Part shown: in pieces, positions 7,890-16,481 of the stretch
Numbering within the stretch: position 1 is the first letter of the stretch
Layout: each line of letters opens with the position of its first letter
Assembly: GCF_035556095.1 (NCBI RefSeq)
Contig: NZ_DATMFT010000005.1
Location: 124,001 to 188,000 of the forward strand
Direction: 5' to 3'
Length of the DNA: 64,000 bases
From: Parapedobacter sp035556095
GTDB taxonomy: Bacteria > Bacteroidota > Bacteroidia > Sphingobacteriales > Sphingobacteriaceae
Notes under the pieces: generated by a model
What the model was told of the DNA's origin: nothing
Seen by the model: the letters and a program-made list of their open reading frames with translations, nothing else
Database searches by the model: none
Made by a program: the position numbers and the translations under genes

Positions 7890-10016
7890 ATGTGTGTCAT
7901 CCGCTATTATGTGATATGGATCGTAATGGCCTGTGCAAGCGTAACCTATGCGCAGGAAGTCCCGGTGCGGGGTAACGTAATAGATCACCGCGGACACCCG
8001 GTAGGCGGTGCCAATGTGTTCATCAAGGGTACCGTGTATGGTGCCACCACCGAAGACGACGGTTCGTTTACCTTCCATGTACCTTCGCTCGGCGATACGG
8101 TACTGGTGGTGCGGCACCTGGCCATGCAGGCCGCAGCAATGCCGGTAACCATCAAGGCAGATACACCACCCATCACCGTGAGGATTAAACCCCGATCCAC
8201 TTTATTGGACGAAGCAACGGTTGATACACGTAACCATCGTTCCATCGACCATAACCGTTCCATTACGCTCACCACCATGGATATAGACACCTCGCCGGGC
8301 AGCGATGGCGACGTAACGACGGCGTTGCGGCAATTTCCAGGTGTACAGACCGTAGGAGAGAGCGGCGCCCTATTTGTGCGTGGTGGCAGCAGCGAAGAAA
8401 GCAAAACGTTTATCGACGGCCTGGAAATCACCTATCCCTACGTCACGGGCGTGCCCGACATCGCCCAGCGGAGCCGTTATTCGCCTCACCTATTCGAGGG
8501 GATCACATTCAGTACGGGTGGCTATGCCTCTGCTTATGGCGGTGCCTTGTCATCCATCCTTTCGCTGGATTCACGCCAGCACCCTACCCAAAGCTCAACG
8601 GTCATTGCCCTCCTGCCCTACGGCGTGCAGGGTGGCCACGATCAACTTTTCGGTGAGCGTACATCAGCCGGTGTCGATGTGGGGTATTCCAACTTCGGCC
8701 CCTATTACCGCTTGATCAATCACCGAACCGATTGGACCAGCGCCCCTGAGAATTGGACCGCAAACGCAAATCTTCGATACAGTATGCCGAAGGGCGGCAT
8801 CATCAAATGGTATGGTTATGCCAACACGTCGCTGCAGGCTGCCAATCTGCCCAACGAGAACGATGCAGGAAGGCCGGCTTACCTCAAGGTAAACAACCGG
8901 AACGCTGTTTCGCTATTCACCCTGGAGCGTCCGTTGGCCAAAAGGGCTTATATGTATGTCGGCTACGGTTTTAACTTCAACCACGACGAATACGTTGCTG
9001 CATCAGCTACGGGCTCCCTTCAGGCACAGCACCAGTTGCGGTTTGCCTTCCGTACCCCGTTGATCGGTTCTTCTACCATAGATGCGGGTATGGAAGGGTA
9101 TAGCGTCCGCCTCTCACTTTCGGATATGATGGCCGTATTCGACCACAAAGGTGCGGCGTGGGCGGAATTGACCATACCGGCCTTCGACAGGGCAACCCTG
9201 CGACCCGGACTACGCTTGGATTACAGTAGCTTGGTGGCAGGAGCCACCCTGTCACCCCGCCTAACGGCAACCTACCAATTGTCCGCTGCCGACCGGCTAT
9301 CGCTTGCGTGGGGTAAATATACACAGCAACCCGATTATGTGTATCTTGCAGCCATGCCCAACATCAGCTACCAACGGGCCCATCACTACATCGCCAACTA
9401 CCAGCATAGTAGCGGTGGCCACCTGCTGCGGATAGAGGGCTACCGAAAGGATTACGGAGCGCTGGTGACCACCCGCGATGACCTTGCGAATGACGGTAGC
9501 GGAACCGCCAGTGGCGTGGAAATTTTCTACCGAAACCAGCAAGGCGACAGCGGGCTTGATTATTGGCTGACATACAGCTACCTCCATACGGAACGTACCT
9601 ACCTGGATTATCCGACGCGGGCTATGCCTACTTTTGCCACACCGCATACCGTTCATGCCGTGGCAAAGCAATTTATCCAACCGATAGGTGTCTACGTCGG
9701 TGCTTCGTATTCGTTTGCTACCGGCCGACCCTACTTTAACCCAAATAACCCAATCTTTCTGGGCGACCGCACCACTGCCTATCATCATGTGAATGTCAAC
9801 GCCGCACTGCTCCGCAAATGGGGCAATACCTTTATTACCGTTGTCGCGGCTGTGAATAACGTGCTGGGAAATCGACAGGTATTCGGCTATCGCTATGCAG
9901 ACGATGGTGGTTTCCGGGTGCCTATTGAGCGCCCGTATGGCCGTGCGTTGTTGATAGCAGCATTTATTAGTATCGGCAGGGACCGATCGGAAGAAATTTT
10001 AAATCAATTGCCATGA
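7890..10016 (+). CDS. TonB-dependent outer-membrane receptor
   Basis: A 708-residue receptor. Residues 1-21 form a signal peptide (ending VTYA before QEVPV). Residues 22-110 form a carboxypeptidase-regulatory-like beta-sandwich (RGNVIDHRGHPVGGANVFIKGT), followed by a plug domain (TTALRQFPGVQTVGESGALFVRGG, roughly 140-250) and a beta-barrel. It is shorter than SusC proteins and has no SusD partner, so it is a general TonB receptor rather than a glycan importer. The substrate is unknown. Its stop overlaps the ATG of the TPR-like gene (ATGA), so the two are translationally coupled. Confidence 0.92.
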   Translation: MCVIRYYVIWIVMACASVTYAQEVPVRGNVIDHRGHPVGGANVFIKGTVYGATTEDDGSFTFHVPSLGDTVLVVRHLAMQAAAMPVTIKADTPPITVRIKPRSTLLDEATVDTRNHRSIDHNRSITLTTMDIDTSPGSDGDVTTALRQFPGVQTVGESGALFVRGGSSEESKTFIDGLEITYPYVTGVPDIAQRSRYSPHLFEGITFSTGGYASAYGGALSSILSLDSRQHPTQSSTVIALLPYGVQGGHDQLFGERTSAGVDVGYSNFGPYYRLINHRTDWTSAPENWTANANLRYSMPKGGIIKWYGYANTSLQAANLPNENDAGRPAYLKVNNRNAVSLFTLERPLAKRAYMYVGYGFNFNHDEYVAASATGSLQAQHQLRFAFRTPLIGSSTIDAGMEGYSVRLSLSDMMAVFDHKGAAWAELTIPAFDRATLRPGLRLDYSSLVAGATLSPRLTATYQLSAADRLSLAWGKYTQQPDYVYLAAMPNISYQRAHHYIANYQHSSGGHLLRIEGYRKDYGALVTTRDDLANDGSGTASGVEIFYRNQQGDSGLDYWLTYSYLHTERTYLDYPTRAMPTFATPHTVHAVAKQFIQPIGVYVGASYSFATGRPYFNPNNPIFLGDRTTAYHHVNVNAALLRKWGNTFITVVAAVNNVLGNRQVFGYRYADDGGFRVPIERPYGRALLIAAFISIGRDRSEEILNQLP

Positions 10017-10645
10017 ACTATCTTTTGCTTCTCTGTATCTCGCTTGCCGTATTGATGGGCGCAGCCCGCGCACAGTCACTGGAAGAATTGTTAACACCCA
10101 AAATCGCTGTATTAGATACCACTAAGGGCATGAGTGGTCTGCAACAACTGGCCAACGACTTCGAACGTATTGCACTGGCTCACCCCAAAAACTGGCATGC
10201 CAACTACTACACCGCCTATACGTATACATGCCTTGCGTTTGCAGCACCGAAGGATCAAATCGATGCACGTTGCGACCGTGCCCAGGAATATCTGGATGTC
10301 GCCATGGCCATCAGGCCGGATGATGTGGAAAATCGCATTCTGGCCGCCTACCTGCTTAGTGCGCGTATCAACGTCAACCCGATGACACGGGGTGCCAGCA
10401 TGGGGCGTGAGAGCAAAGTTCATTTAACCACCGCGCTTGAGCAGGCTCCCGATAACCCTCGTGCTCTTTATGTACGTGGCATGGGTATTTTCTATACGCC
10501 GGCAGTTTTTGGTGGTGGAAAAAAGAAGGCGAAACCATTCCTCGAACGTGCGAGGGAAATCTTCGATGCCTCCACCGACTTTATTCCATTGGATCCCCAT
10601 TGGGGCCGACGTGAAACCGCAGCATTGCTGGCCACCTATAAATAG
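10013..10645 (+). CDS. Exported TPR-like protein coupled to TonB receptor
   Basis: A 210-residue protein with a signal peptide (about 1-20, cleaved after ARA before QSLEE). The mature part is alpha-helical and has tetratricopeptide-like repeats: a helix pair near 45-80 (LANDFERIALAHPKNWHANYYTA is the type of segment), one near 90-115 (DVAMAIRPDDVENRILAAY) and one near 140-160 (LEQAPDNPRALYVRGMG). It overlaps the preceding receptor gene by four bases (ATGA), suggesting a periplasmic partner for that receptor. No catalytic motif is visible. Confidence 0.8.
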   Translation: MNYLLLLCISLAVLMGAARAQSLEELLTPKIAVLDTTKGMSGLQQLANDFERIALAHPKNWHANYYTAYTYTCLAFAAPKDQIDARCDRAQEYLDVAMAIRPDDVENRILAAYLLSARINVNPMTRGASMGRESKVHLTTALEQAPDNPRALYVRGMGIFYTPAVFGGGKKKAKPFLERAREIFDASTDFIPLDPHWGRRETAALLATYK

Positions 10646-10656
10646 CGTATTTTTCT

Positions 10657-10664
10657 TACCTTTG
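10657..10664 (+). promoter_or_regulatory. -7 promoter element TACCTTTG
   Basis: An exact match to the Bacteroidota -7 consensus TANNTTTG, 47 bases before the DUF6965-like start. No convincing -33 element was seen. Confidence 0.45.
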
Positions 10665-10711
10665 TCCGCCGCGAGCACACTGCCGTTGGCGATGAATACC
10701 ATTGATATCGT

Positions 10712-10939
10712 ATGAAGTCTGTCCAAGAACTCGAAGATTTCTTCCGTATGCATCCGGTACCTGAAGGTACGATGCTTAATGCAGCAACCGTCATCACCGA
10801 ACCTGATAAATATTTGGAGGTCAACCTCGACGTCGTTCGGAATTGGACTCGGGATTTGAATAAATGCCCGAGCTACTGGCACCTCTGCCAGTTGGCAGCC
10901 ATCATTTCGGGTACGGAGCAGGCTGAGGGGACCCGATGA
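10712..10939 (+). CDS. Small DUF6965-like protein
   Basis: A 75-residue cytosolic protein, MKSVQELEDFFRMHPVPEG at the start, with a central LNAATVITEPDKYLEVNLDVV stretch. This order (ELEDFF, LNA, then a 'fixed helix' carrying conserved aspartate and proline positions) resembles the small DUF6965 group of Bacteroidota. The match is from memory of the pattern and is moderate. Function is unknown. It overlaps the MFS gene start by four bases (ATGA), so they share an operon. Confidence 0.7.
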   Translation: MKSVQELEDFFRMHPVPEGTMLNAATVITEPDKYLEVNLDVVRNWTRDLNKCPSYWHLCQLAAIISGTEQAEGTR

Positions 10940-12123
10940 AGCCTATGATGAAGAAGGGGCTACTGCTCGTTGTAATTTACCTGGCGTTTATTAGTCTGGG
11001 CCTCCCTGATTCCTTACTAGGCCCCGCTTGGCCCACGATGTATATCGATTTAGCCGTACCCATCCATTTTGCAGGCATCATTTCGATGATCGTAGCTGGC
11101 GGGACGGTGATTTCCAGTTTGTTTAGTGCGAGGTTGATTGCCCGTTTGGGGGTAGCCTCGGTAACCACTTGCAGCGTCTTAATGACTGCCTTGGCATTAA
11201 TGGGGTTTTCATTTTCACACCACTTCATTTTTTTGTGCCTACTTGCCATTCCCCTAGGCTTGGGTGCAGGGTGTGTGGATGCTGCCCTCAATAATTACGT
11301 GGCCCTGCACTACAAAGCTAAACACATGAATTGGCTGCACTGTTTTTGGGGGGTGGGGGCGGCGGTTGGTCCAATCATCATGGCCCGGCAGTTGGCAAAC
11401 GGCGAATCGTGGAACAGCGGATATTTCGCAGTGGGTTCGATCCAGTTGGCTCTGGTGCTGGTTTTGCTCTTGTCAATTCCGCTTTGGATGCGCAGATCAG
11501 CGACCCTTTCTGGAGATCACGGTGATACCAAAGCGGGGTTTAAGACATTGCTGCGTATCGCAGGTTTGAAACAGGCGCTCTTGGTATTCTTTTGCTATTG
11601 TTCTGTCGAGGCAACATTTGGGCTGTGGGGCGCAAGCTATCTGGTCTTCGCCCGGCATCTGGAGCCTGATGATGCGGCAAGGCTGGTTTCCATTTACTAC
11701 GTGGGCATCACAGCAGGGCGCTTCGCTTCGGGCTTTATCGCAGGTCACCTTACGAACAAGCAACTGGTATATATGGGACAGGGGATTATCGTGCTTGGGT
11801 TACTCGTCCTGTTGTTGCCGTTTGATGCCGCTTTGCTTCCAGGCTTCCTGTTGATTGGTCTGGGATGTGCACCCATCTTCCCGAGCCTATTGCACGAAAC
11901 ACCACGGAATTTTGGCGAAAAGCATGCGCAGGCCATTATGGGCATGCAAATGGCCAGCGCATATATTGGTATCACATTGATGCCGCTATTGTTTGGGAAG
12001 TTGGCTTCTTACCTGGGCTATTCCTTTTTATTGGGCTTTATTGGGCTTATGTTGGTGCTACAAATCGTTATGACCTACAACCTTAACCGCAGCGTGTCCA
12101 CCAAGAAGGCGATGCCCGATTGA
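10936..12123 (+). CDS. MFS transporter
   Basis: A 395-residue integral membrane protein with about 12 hydrophobic helices in two six-helix halves. The N-terminus (LVVIYLAFISLGLPDSLLGPAWP type) and the ALNNYVALHYKAKHMNWLHCFWGVGAAVGP region resemble the FucP-related/YfkF branch of the major facilitator superfamily. The cargo is unknown; sugars are plausible by family. The short gap to the preceding small gene is an ATGA overlap. A cupin gene converges on its 3' end, with 25 bases between the stops. Confidence 0.88.
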   Translation: MKPMMKKGLLLVVIYLAFISLGLPDSLLGPAWPTMYIDLAVPIHFAGIISMIVAGGTVISSLFSARLIARLGVASVTTCSVLMTALALMGFSFSHHFIFLCLLAIPLGLGAGCVDAALNNYVALHYKAKHMNWLHCFWGVGAAVGPIIMARQLANGESWNSGYFAVGSIQLALVLVLLLSIPLWMRRSATLSGDHGDTKAGFKTLLRIAGLKQALLVFFCYCSVEATFGLWGASYLVFARHLEPDDAARLVSIYYVGITAGRFASGFIAGHLTNKQLVYMGQGIIVLGLLVLLLPFDAALLPGFLLIGLGCAPIFPSLLHETPRNFGEKHAQAIMGMQMASAYIGITLMPLLFGKLASYLGYSFLLGFIGLMLVLQIVMTYNLNRSVSTKKAMPD

Positions 12124-12148
12124 TATCGTGTTAATAGCGCCGGGTTAT

Positions 12149-12496
12149 TTATTCGAATACGGATGTTCGGTCGCCATGGGCCATTGGTTGCGAGATGACG
12201 ATAAATTCGAGGTCGTGATCCGTTTTATTAAATATCCGATGATGTTCGCCCGGTTGGATATAAAACCCTTGCCGTTCGCCAACATCAACATATGCACCGT
12301 TTTTTTCGAACGTGGCCGTTCCATTGAGAATAAAGAAAAACTGTTGTGCGTTAGTGTGAAAGTGGAGGGTTTCTTCCGTGCCCGGTGGCATATTTTCCTG
12401 GATTACACTCAGGGCATCCGTTTTCACGAGGTGCCAACCATCGCAATTATCGCCCCACTGGTAATGTGGCGCATGTTGTTTAACGATTAATCCCAT
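12149..12496 (-). CDS. Cupin-domain protein
   Basis: A 115-residue single-domain cupin. Motif 1 is seen as PPGTEETLHFHTNAQQFF, with metal-ligand candidates H45 and H47 and Q51/Q52 in the glutamate position. Motif 2 is IQPGEHHRIFN, with H85/H86. Family members bind a metal and act as isomerases, dioxygenases or small-molecule sensors; no substrate can be named. A 120-codon open frame on the other strand covers the same DNA, but only this strand has a recognisable domain. Confidence 0.85.
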   Translation of the reverse strand: MGLIVKQHAPHYQWGDNCDGWHLVKTDALSVIQENMPPGTEETLHFHTNAQQFFFILNGTATFEKNGAYVDVGERQGFYIQPGEHHRIFNKTDHDLEFIVISQPMAHGDRTSVFE

Positions 12497-12645
12497 CTTA
12501 TTTCGTCTGTATTCGTGGCTAAAAGTAATGATTTATGTAATTGATTTGTGGATCCAGTGGTCCGATTTTTGACAGGATACGATTTTCTCCCTATCTTGGG
12601 CGGTACGAATAATCGACAGTTGAATTTACGATAAACAAAAAAGCT

Positions 12646-13452
12646 ATGCGGAGTGCTTTATTGACCCTAGTATGTTGGGCAATGTTAGCTTGGAGTGCCT
12701 TTGCGCAGGAACAAATAGATCGCGCCAAATATGAGCTCATACGGGAAACCATTAATTTTCTAGCTACGGATAAAGCGGTCTCACAAGACACCACGTTCCA
12801 GATCTCGTGCGAAACGCTGGACTACGGATGCTTCGGGCAGCAATTGTCCGGTAATCCTATAGCTGGTATTGAGGTATGGTATAACCGTTGGCGATCGATG
12901 TCGATAACTGACGAGGCCGGTTTAAAAATGTTGCGTGACCGGATGTTCGCCGATATTTTTGACCGGCCTGGCAAAGGATATCGGAAACAGCTACCCGGTT
13001 ATGAAGGGTATGTAATCCGCACAACGGACCTGATAGAACCTCCCAACGAAACACCGGTACCTGTAGTCGAAACCGCTGAAGACACGATCCCCGAACGCGT
13101 CCCTGACCACGTCGGATCGGAACCCATATACCCCGAACAAGACTCGGGTCAGATTGATAACCCCGAAAAAGAAAACAACATGATTGCTTACCTCGCTATT
13201 GCCATCGGTCTCATGGCCCTGGTCATTGCTGCCTTACCGTTTCTTAAGAAAAAGGAACCAGACCACCAGTCGGCCCATTTCGACGGGCTGGAGGAATTGC
13301 ATAGCCGCTTGGACGGCATTGCACTACGTATGAAAAGCCTGGAGCAGAAAATCAGTGATGCCGAAGCCGCCGAGGCGATAACCCACCTGACCGATATTAT
13401 GGAATCGGTGGAAAAGCGGGTGGTCGAATTGGAGGGCCGCATCAGCGAGTAG
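12646..13452 (+). CDS. Exported single-helix membrane protein, unknown function
   Basis: A 268-residue protein I do not recognise. It has a signal peptide (about 1-20, ending SAFA before QEQID) and a compact N-terminal region with two cysteines (ISCETLDYGCFG) that could form a disulfide. A proline/acidic-rich linker (about 130-178) leads to a membrane helix (about 180-198, YLAIAIGLMALVIAALPF) and a highly charged C-terminal helix with heptad character (MKSLEQKISDAEAAEA). The predicted topology puts the cysteine domain outside and the coiled coil in the cytoplasm. Its 3' end overlaps the convergent DinB gene by 11 bases. Confidence 0.75.
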   Translation: MRSALLTLVCWAMLAWSAFAQEQIDRAKYELIRETINFLATDKAVSQDTTFQISCETLDYGCFGQQLSGNPIAGIEVWYNRWRSMSITDEAGLKMLRDRMFADIFDRPGKGYRKQLPGYEGYVIRTTDLIEPPNETPVPVVETAEDTIPERVPDHVGSEPIYPEQDSGQIDNPEKENNMIAYLAIAIGLMALVIAALPFLKKKEPDHQSAHFDGLEELHSRLDGIALRMKSLEQKISDAEAAEAITHLTDIMESVEKRVVELEGRISE

Positions 13453-13945
13453 GGCGGTCGTCGTACGTTGGACCGTAGAGGCCGGGCACTTTATTGCCGG
13501 TCGCGCGGAGGTATACAATCATTTCCCCTCGATGGTGATAAACGTGGTTAAACAGGAAGCTACGTACTACAACACCTCTGGGCATCGGTCCGATTAGCGT
13601 ATGGTCGCCCGATTTCATCGTCCAAAGGTCTTGCAACTTTTCATCGGATATCGAATGTAACGCGGCTCTGGCCGATTCTACGTTTTTCTCGAAAAGGTCA
13701 ACGGTTGCCTGGATGTCTCCCGGGTCCCCACGTTGAATACGGTCGGCGGCCATGTCATACACGTCTTCGGTAAGTGTGCCCACGTACCAGTAGTAGATGG
13801 TTGCGATGTGTTGCGCAAGTTCGCCCATTGTCCACGAAGTAGGGGCAGGCCGGTAGTCGATGTCTTTTTGGGGAACGGCCAGCAATAGCTTTCTGGTACT
13901 GGCTACTTCATGTTCGAATTCGGCAAGCAGGGATTTCAGCATCAT
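13442..13945 (-). CDS. DinB-family protein
   Basis: A 167-residue four-helix-bundle protein of the DinB/YfiT superfamily. The metal-site histidines are visible: H47 (GELAQHIATIYYWY) and the pair in FNHVYHHRGEM near the C-terminal third. The family is linked to DNA-damage-inducible genes in Bacillus and to bacillithiol/mycothiol transferases, but many members have no known role. It starts at MM (13945 or 13942). It converges on the preceding unknown gene with an 11-base overlap. Confidence 0.9.
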   Translation of the reverse strand: MMLKSLLAEFEHEVASTRKLLLAVPQKDIDYRPAPTSWTMGELAQHIATIYYWYVGTLTEDVYDMAADRIQRGDPGDIQATVDLFEKNVESARAALHSISDEKLQDLWTMKSGDHTLIGPMPRGVVVRSFLFNHVYHHRGEMIVYLRATGNKVPGLYGPTYDDRPTR

Positions 13946-14135
13946 GATGTGTCGTTTTGACTCAAATTTACGAAATGCTTTTATTTATACACCATGATTG
14001 TACGCACAATTATACGCGAAAGAGTATATTTCAGAAGCAGCCGAGTAGACCGATAACGGCGTAAGCCCCCATGAGCACCTGTAAAAGCAGATGTCTAGGC
14101 GAATGAATTCGCTTTTATATTATCAATAATTTAGC

Positions 14136-14143
14136 TAAGTTTG
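14136..14143 (+). promoter_or_regulatory. -7 promoter element TAAGTTTG
   Basis: An exact TANNTTTG match only four bases before ATG 14148, with TTTT at 14113-14116 in the -33 position (19-base spacer). Transcription would begin at or next to the start codon, which suggests a leaderless or nearly leaderless mRNA. Confidence 0.5.
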
Positions 14144-14147
14144 GTAG

Positions 14148-14615
14148 ATGAAACAATCCATAATCCGATATTTAGTTATTGCGGTGTGCCTCCTCGGTAG
14201 TGTATTTCCTTCTTTTGCACAAGAAAAAAGGACCCAGTTCAACCACGTCGCGCTCTCCGTTTTTGATCTGCAGAAAAGTGCTTCATTTTATCAGCATGTG
14301 CTGCAGCTCGATACCATACCCGAACCATTTAAGATTGGTAAACACAAATGGTTCGAAATTGGCCCGGGTCTGTCGCTCCACCTCGTCAACGATGCAACTG
14401 AAATTACGGAACACCGAAGGAATACGCACATTTGTTTCAGCGTGACGTCCATAGACGATATCATTGCCCGGCTTAATAAATTCGGTGTGGTCTACTATAA
14501 TGTGCAGGAAGAGCCCGGAAAGGTCGGCACACGGGTAGATGGCGTAAAGCAGCTCTATATTCAAGACCCCGATGGGTATTGGATCGAGATCAATAACGAG
14601 CGAATGGAATGGTAA
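14148..14615 (+). CDS. Exported VOC-family (glyoxalase-like) protein
   Basis: A 155-residue protein with a clear signal peptide (about 1-25, ending SFA before QEKRT) and one vicinal-oxygen-chelate domain made of two beta-alpha-beta-beta-beta modules. Candidate metal ligands are H in FNHVALSV, the central THICFSV histidine and the terminal glutamate of GYWIEINNE. The secreted location is unusual for a glyoxalase I, so it may be a periplasmic dioxygenase-like or binding protein. Start codon choice is supported by the promoter element directly upstream. It is followed by rlmB. Confidence 0.85.
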   Translation: MKQSIIRYLVIAVCLLGSVFPSFAQEKRTQFNHVALSVFDLQKSASFYQHVLQLDTIPEPFKIGKHKWFEIGPGLSLHLVNDATEITEHRRNTHICFSVTSIDDIIARLNKFGVVYYNVQEEPGKVGTRVDGVKQLYIQDPDGYWIEINNERMEW

Positions 14616-14666
14616 AAATTGCAACTCGTTGCAACTATATGTAACTTCGCGGACAAATAATTGTAT

Positions 14667-15449
14667 ATGCAGCATAGGCAGTGGCGGGGGAATCCCGAAA
14701 AGCGCGAAACCAACCAACAGGTATATGGTATCCGCGCCGTTATGGAAGCTATCGACGGCGGAAAGGAAATCGAGTCGCTTTTTATACAACGGGGTTTGTC
14801 GGGACCGCTGTTCCAAGAGCTGAAACAGCTACTACGGCAATATGATATCAGTTACCAACAGGTGCCGGTAGAAAAGCTCAACCGGATGACAGGCAAAAAC
14901 CACCAAGGTGTAATTGCCGTTATCTCACCCATTACCTACCAGCGGGTGGAAGACGTGGTGCCCGTCCTATATGAAAGGGGTGAAGTACCCCTGTTACTGA
15001 TCCTCGACAGTATTACCGACGTGCGTAACCTGGGTGCTATTGCGAGAACAGCCGAGTGTGTGGGCGCACACGCGCTCATCGTACCCAAAAAGGGCTCAGC
15101 TGAAATCAACCCCGACGCCATCAAAACGTCTGCTGGTGCATTGTTCAAAATCAGCGTTTGCCGCGAAGACAATTTATCGCATACGGTGCGGTTTCTGCAG
15201 GAATCGGGTATTCAAGTGGTAGCCTGTACCGAAAAGGCCCAAGATAACATCTATGGGCTGGATTATTCCGGTCCGATTGCTTTTATCTTAGGTTCGGAAG
15301 AACGAGGGATTGCTGACGAACTGGTACGCATGGCCGATCAGTTGGCGCGTATTCCCATGGCAGGTACGATCGCATCGCTCAACGTTTCCGTGTCTGGCGG
15401 TGTCGTGCTTTATGAAGCGCTTCGGCAGCGCTTAGCAGCCGTTAAATAG
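14667..15449 (+). CDS. rlmB: 23S rRNA (guanosine-2'-O)-methyltransferase RlmB
   Basis: A SPOUT-family RNA 2'-O-ribose methyltransferase of the TrmH/RlmB type, about 260 residues. The N-terminal substrate-binding domain begins VYGIRAVMEAI. The trefoil-knot domain has motif 1 (DSITDVRNLGAIARTAE), motif 2 (FILGSEERGI) and motif 3 (ASLNVSVSGGV). It modifies a conserved guanosine of 23S rRNA using S-adenosylmethionine. I use ATG 14667; a TTG at 14661 would add two residues. It is 51 bases downstream of the VOC gene. Confidence 0.93.
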   Translation: MQHRQWRGNPEKRETNQQVYGIRAVMEAIDGGKEIESLFIQRGLSGPLFQELKQLLRQYDISYQQVPVEKLNRMTGKNHQGVIAVISPITYQRVEDVVPVLYERGEVPLLLILDSITDVRNLGAIARTAECVGAHALIVPKKGSAEINPDAIKTSAGALFKISVCREDNLSHTVRFLQESGIQVVACTEKAQDNIYGLDYSGPIAFILGSEERGIADELVRMADQLARIPMAGTIASLNVSVSGGVVLYEALRQRLAAVK

Positions 15450-15469
15450 TGGCAATCGGCGGAAGGGCA

Positions 15470-15601
15470 TTACGAGGATTTTCCGTCGGTTTCCTTCACC
15501 GCTGCTGACGCCTTTTTCCGTTTTTTTGCTGGCTGCCTTCTCCGGCCATAAGTACCATTTACAATTTTACCACGTTTGGTTTTCTTATCTCCTTTTCCCA
15601 T
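15470..15601 (-). CDS. 30S ribosomal protein bTHX
   Basis: A 43-residue, strongly basic protein starting MGKGDKKTKRGKI, with a NGTYGRRRQPAKKRKK core. This matches the Bacteroidota form of the small ribosomal subunit protein THX, which lies in a cavity at the top of the 30S head. The long open frame extends in frame up to 15856, but the upstream part has no similarity to the family, and the ATG at 15601 matches its known N-terminus. The C-terminal ASAAVKETDGKSS tail is longer than in the Thermus protein. It converges on rlmB with 20 bases between the stops. Confidence 0.9.
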   Translation of the reverse strand: MGKGDKKTKRGKIVNGTYGRRRQPAKKRKKASAAVKETDGKSS

Positions 15602-15912
15602 GTTGATTACATTAGTTGTCAAATCATGACGAAATCGAGTCACCCAAAAATTAAAAACGAATATAGCAAATACGATAGTGAAAACCGAAAATGTAGTGTC
15701 TATTTTGGTCAAGGGAGCGCTCATCTGTATTAACCAATAGTTAATACAGGTTGTGATTGCGTTGCTAATCAATATATTGAAATCACAATCTAATGTTTTA
15801 CTACAAGTGGTTGCCCTGCATCCGAGAGGTACTCTTGCAAGCAATGCGTGAAGCACACGAGTAAACCGGGTTGAATTAGAAATGCAGTAATTAAGGTTTA
15901 TCTTAGCACACG
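15602..15912. other. Divergent intergenic region with a palindrome
   Basis: This 311-bp AT-rich space lies between the bTHX gene (minus) and a hypothetical gene (plus). It contains the palindrome listed separately and a near-match to the -7 element, TATCTTAG at 15899-15906, six bases before ATG 15913. I see no RNA gene and no supported ORF. Confidence 0.5.
15725..15749. repeat. Perfect 10-bp inverted repeat
   Basis: CTGTATTAAC (15725-15734) and GTTAATACAG (15740-15749) flank a CAATA spacer. It lies in the divergent region upstream of bTHX and could be an operator or an mRNA leader hairpin. Confidence 0.7.
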
Positions 15913-16353
15913 ATGGAAAAACAATACAGGCTTGACGGTGTGTCGGTTCGGGTAGCGCTTGTGGAAGGTCTGGTGCGTATTGTTAATGATCTGCCGTTCA
16001 AACAGGCTGTGATTGATCAGCCCGACGGAATTACAACGGCACTCGTTACGGAAATCAAGGCCGATTATGATGCCGTCTTCGGCAAACGCCTCGCTATACG
16101 TGATGATTCCTTCGTCGTGGAAATATTGGGTCATCTTTATTTTGACTACTTATTGCTGAGATATAGGAGGATACTTAAGTTTATCTGTGCGTTTGGTTTA
16201 TATGATAGATTTTGTCGCTCCTGTAAGGTAATTGATTGTGGTGAGCGAGGCAAGGACCCCAATCGGTGGATATGGGATAGACTCGTACCATTTCGGAAAA
16301 TCTTAGCCAGACGATTGGGCAATGTCCGATTATCCCGGTTCACGGAAGGCTAG
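15913..16353 (+). CDS. Conserved-looking hypothetical protein
   Basis: A 146-residue soluble protein beginning MEKQYRLDGVSVRVALVEG. It has three parts: an N-terminal VEGLVRIVNDLPFKQAVI region, a middle DDSFVVEILGHLYFDYL segment, and a C-terminal CKVIDCGERGKDPNRWIWD segment with two cysteines. That last segment looks like a motif I associate with uncharacterised Sphingobacteriaceae proteins. Function is unknown. A shorter open frame covers the other strand, but base composition at third positions favours this one. Confidence 0.6.
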   Translation: MEKQYRLDGVSVRVALVEGLVRIVNDLPFKQAVIDQPDGITTALVTEIKADYDAVFGKRLAIRDDSFVVEILGHLYFDYLLLRYRRILKFICAFGLYDRFCRSCKVIDCGERGKDPNRWIWDRLVPFRKILARRLGNVRLSRFTEG

Positions 16354-16481
16354 CCCCGACTTTTCCATGCCGTAATCCCCGCGTGCTCCGGTGCGCGGCG
16401 TGCAGGTGCGCTTGAGGAGTAAAATAAACCCGGTTTTGGCTTCTTGGATGCCTCACATACCGGGCAGACCGGACAATTAGA

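Noticed and set aside
7890..10016. SusC-type glycan transporter
   Set aside because: It is about 380 residues shorter than SusC and no SusD gene follows.
12128..12490. A 120-codon open frame on the + strand opposite the cupin gene
   Set aside because: The minus strand has complete cupin motifs; the + frame has no recognisable domain.
15602..15856. N-terminal extension of the bTHX frame to 128 residues
   Set aside because: The extra 85 residues have no similarity to the ribosomal protein, and ATG 15601 gives the conserved start MGKGDKKTKRGK.
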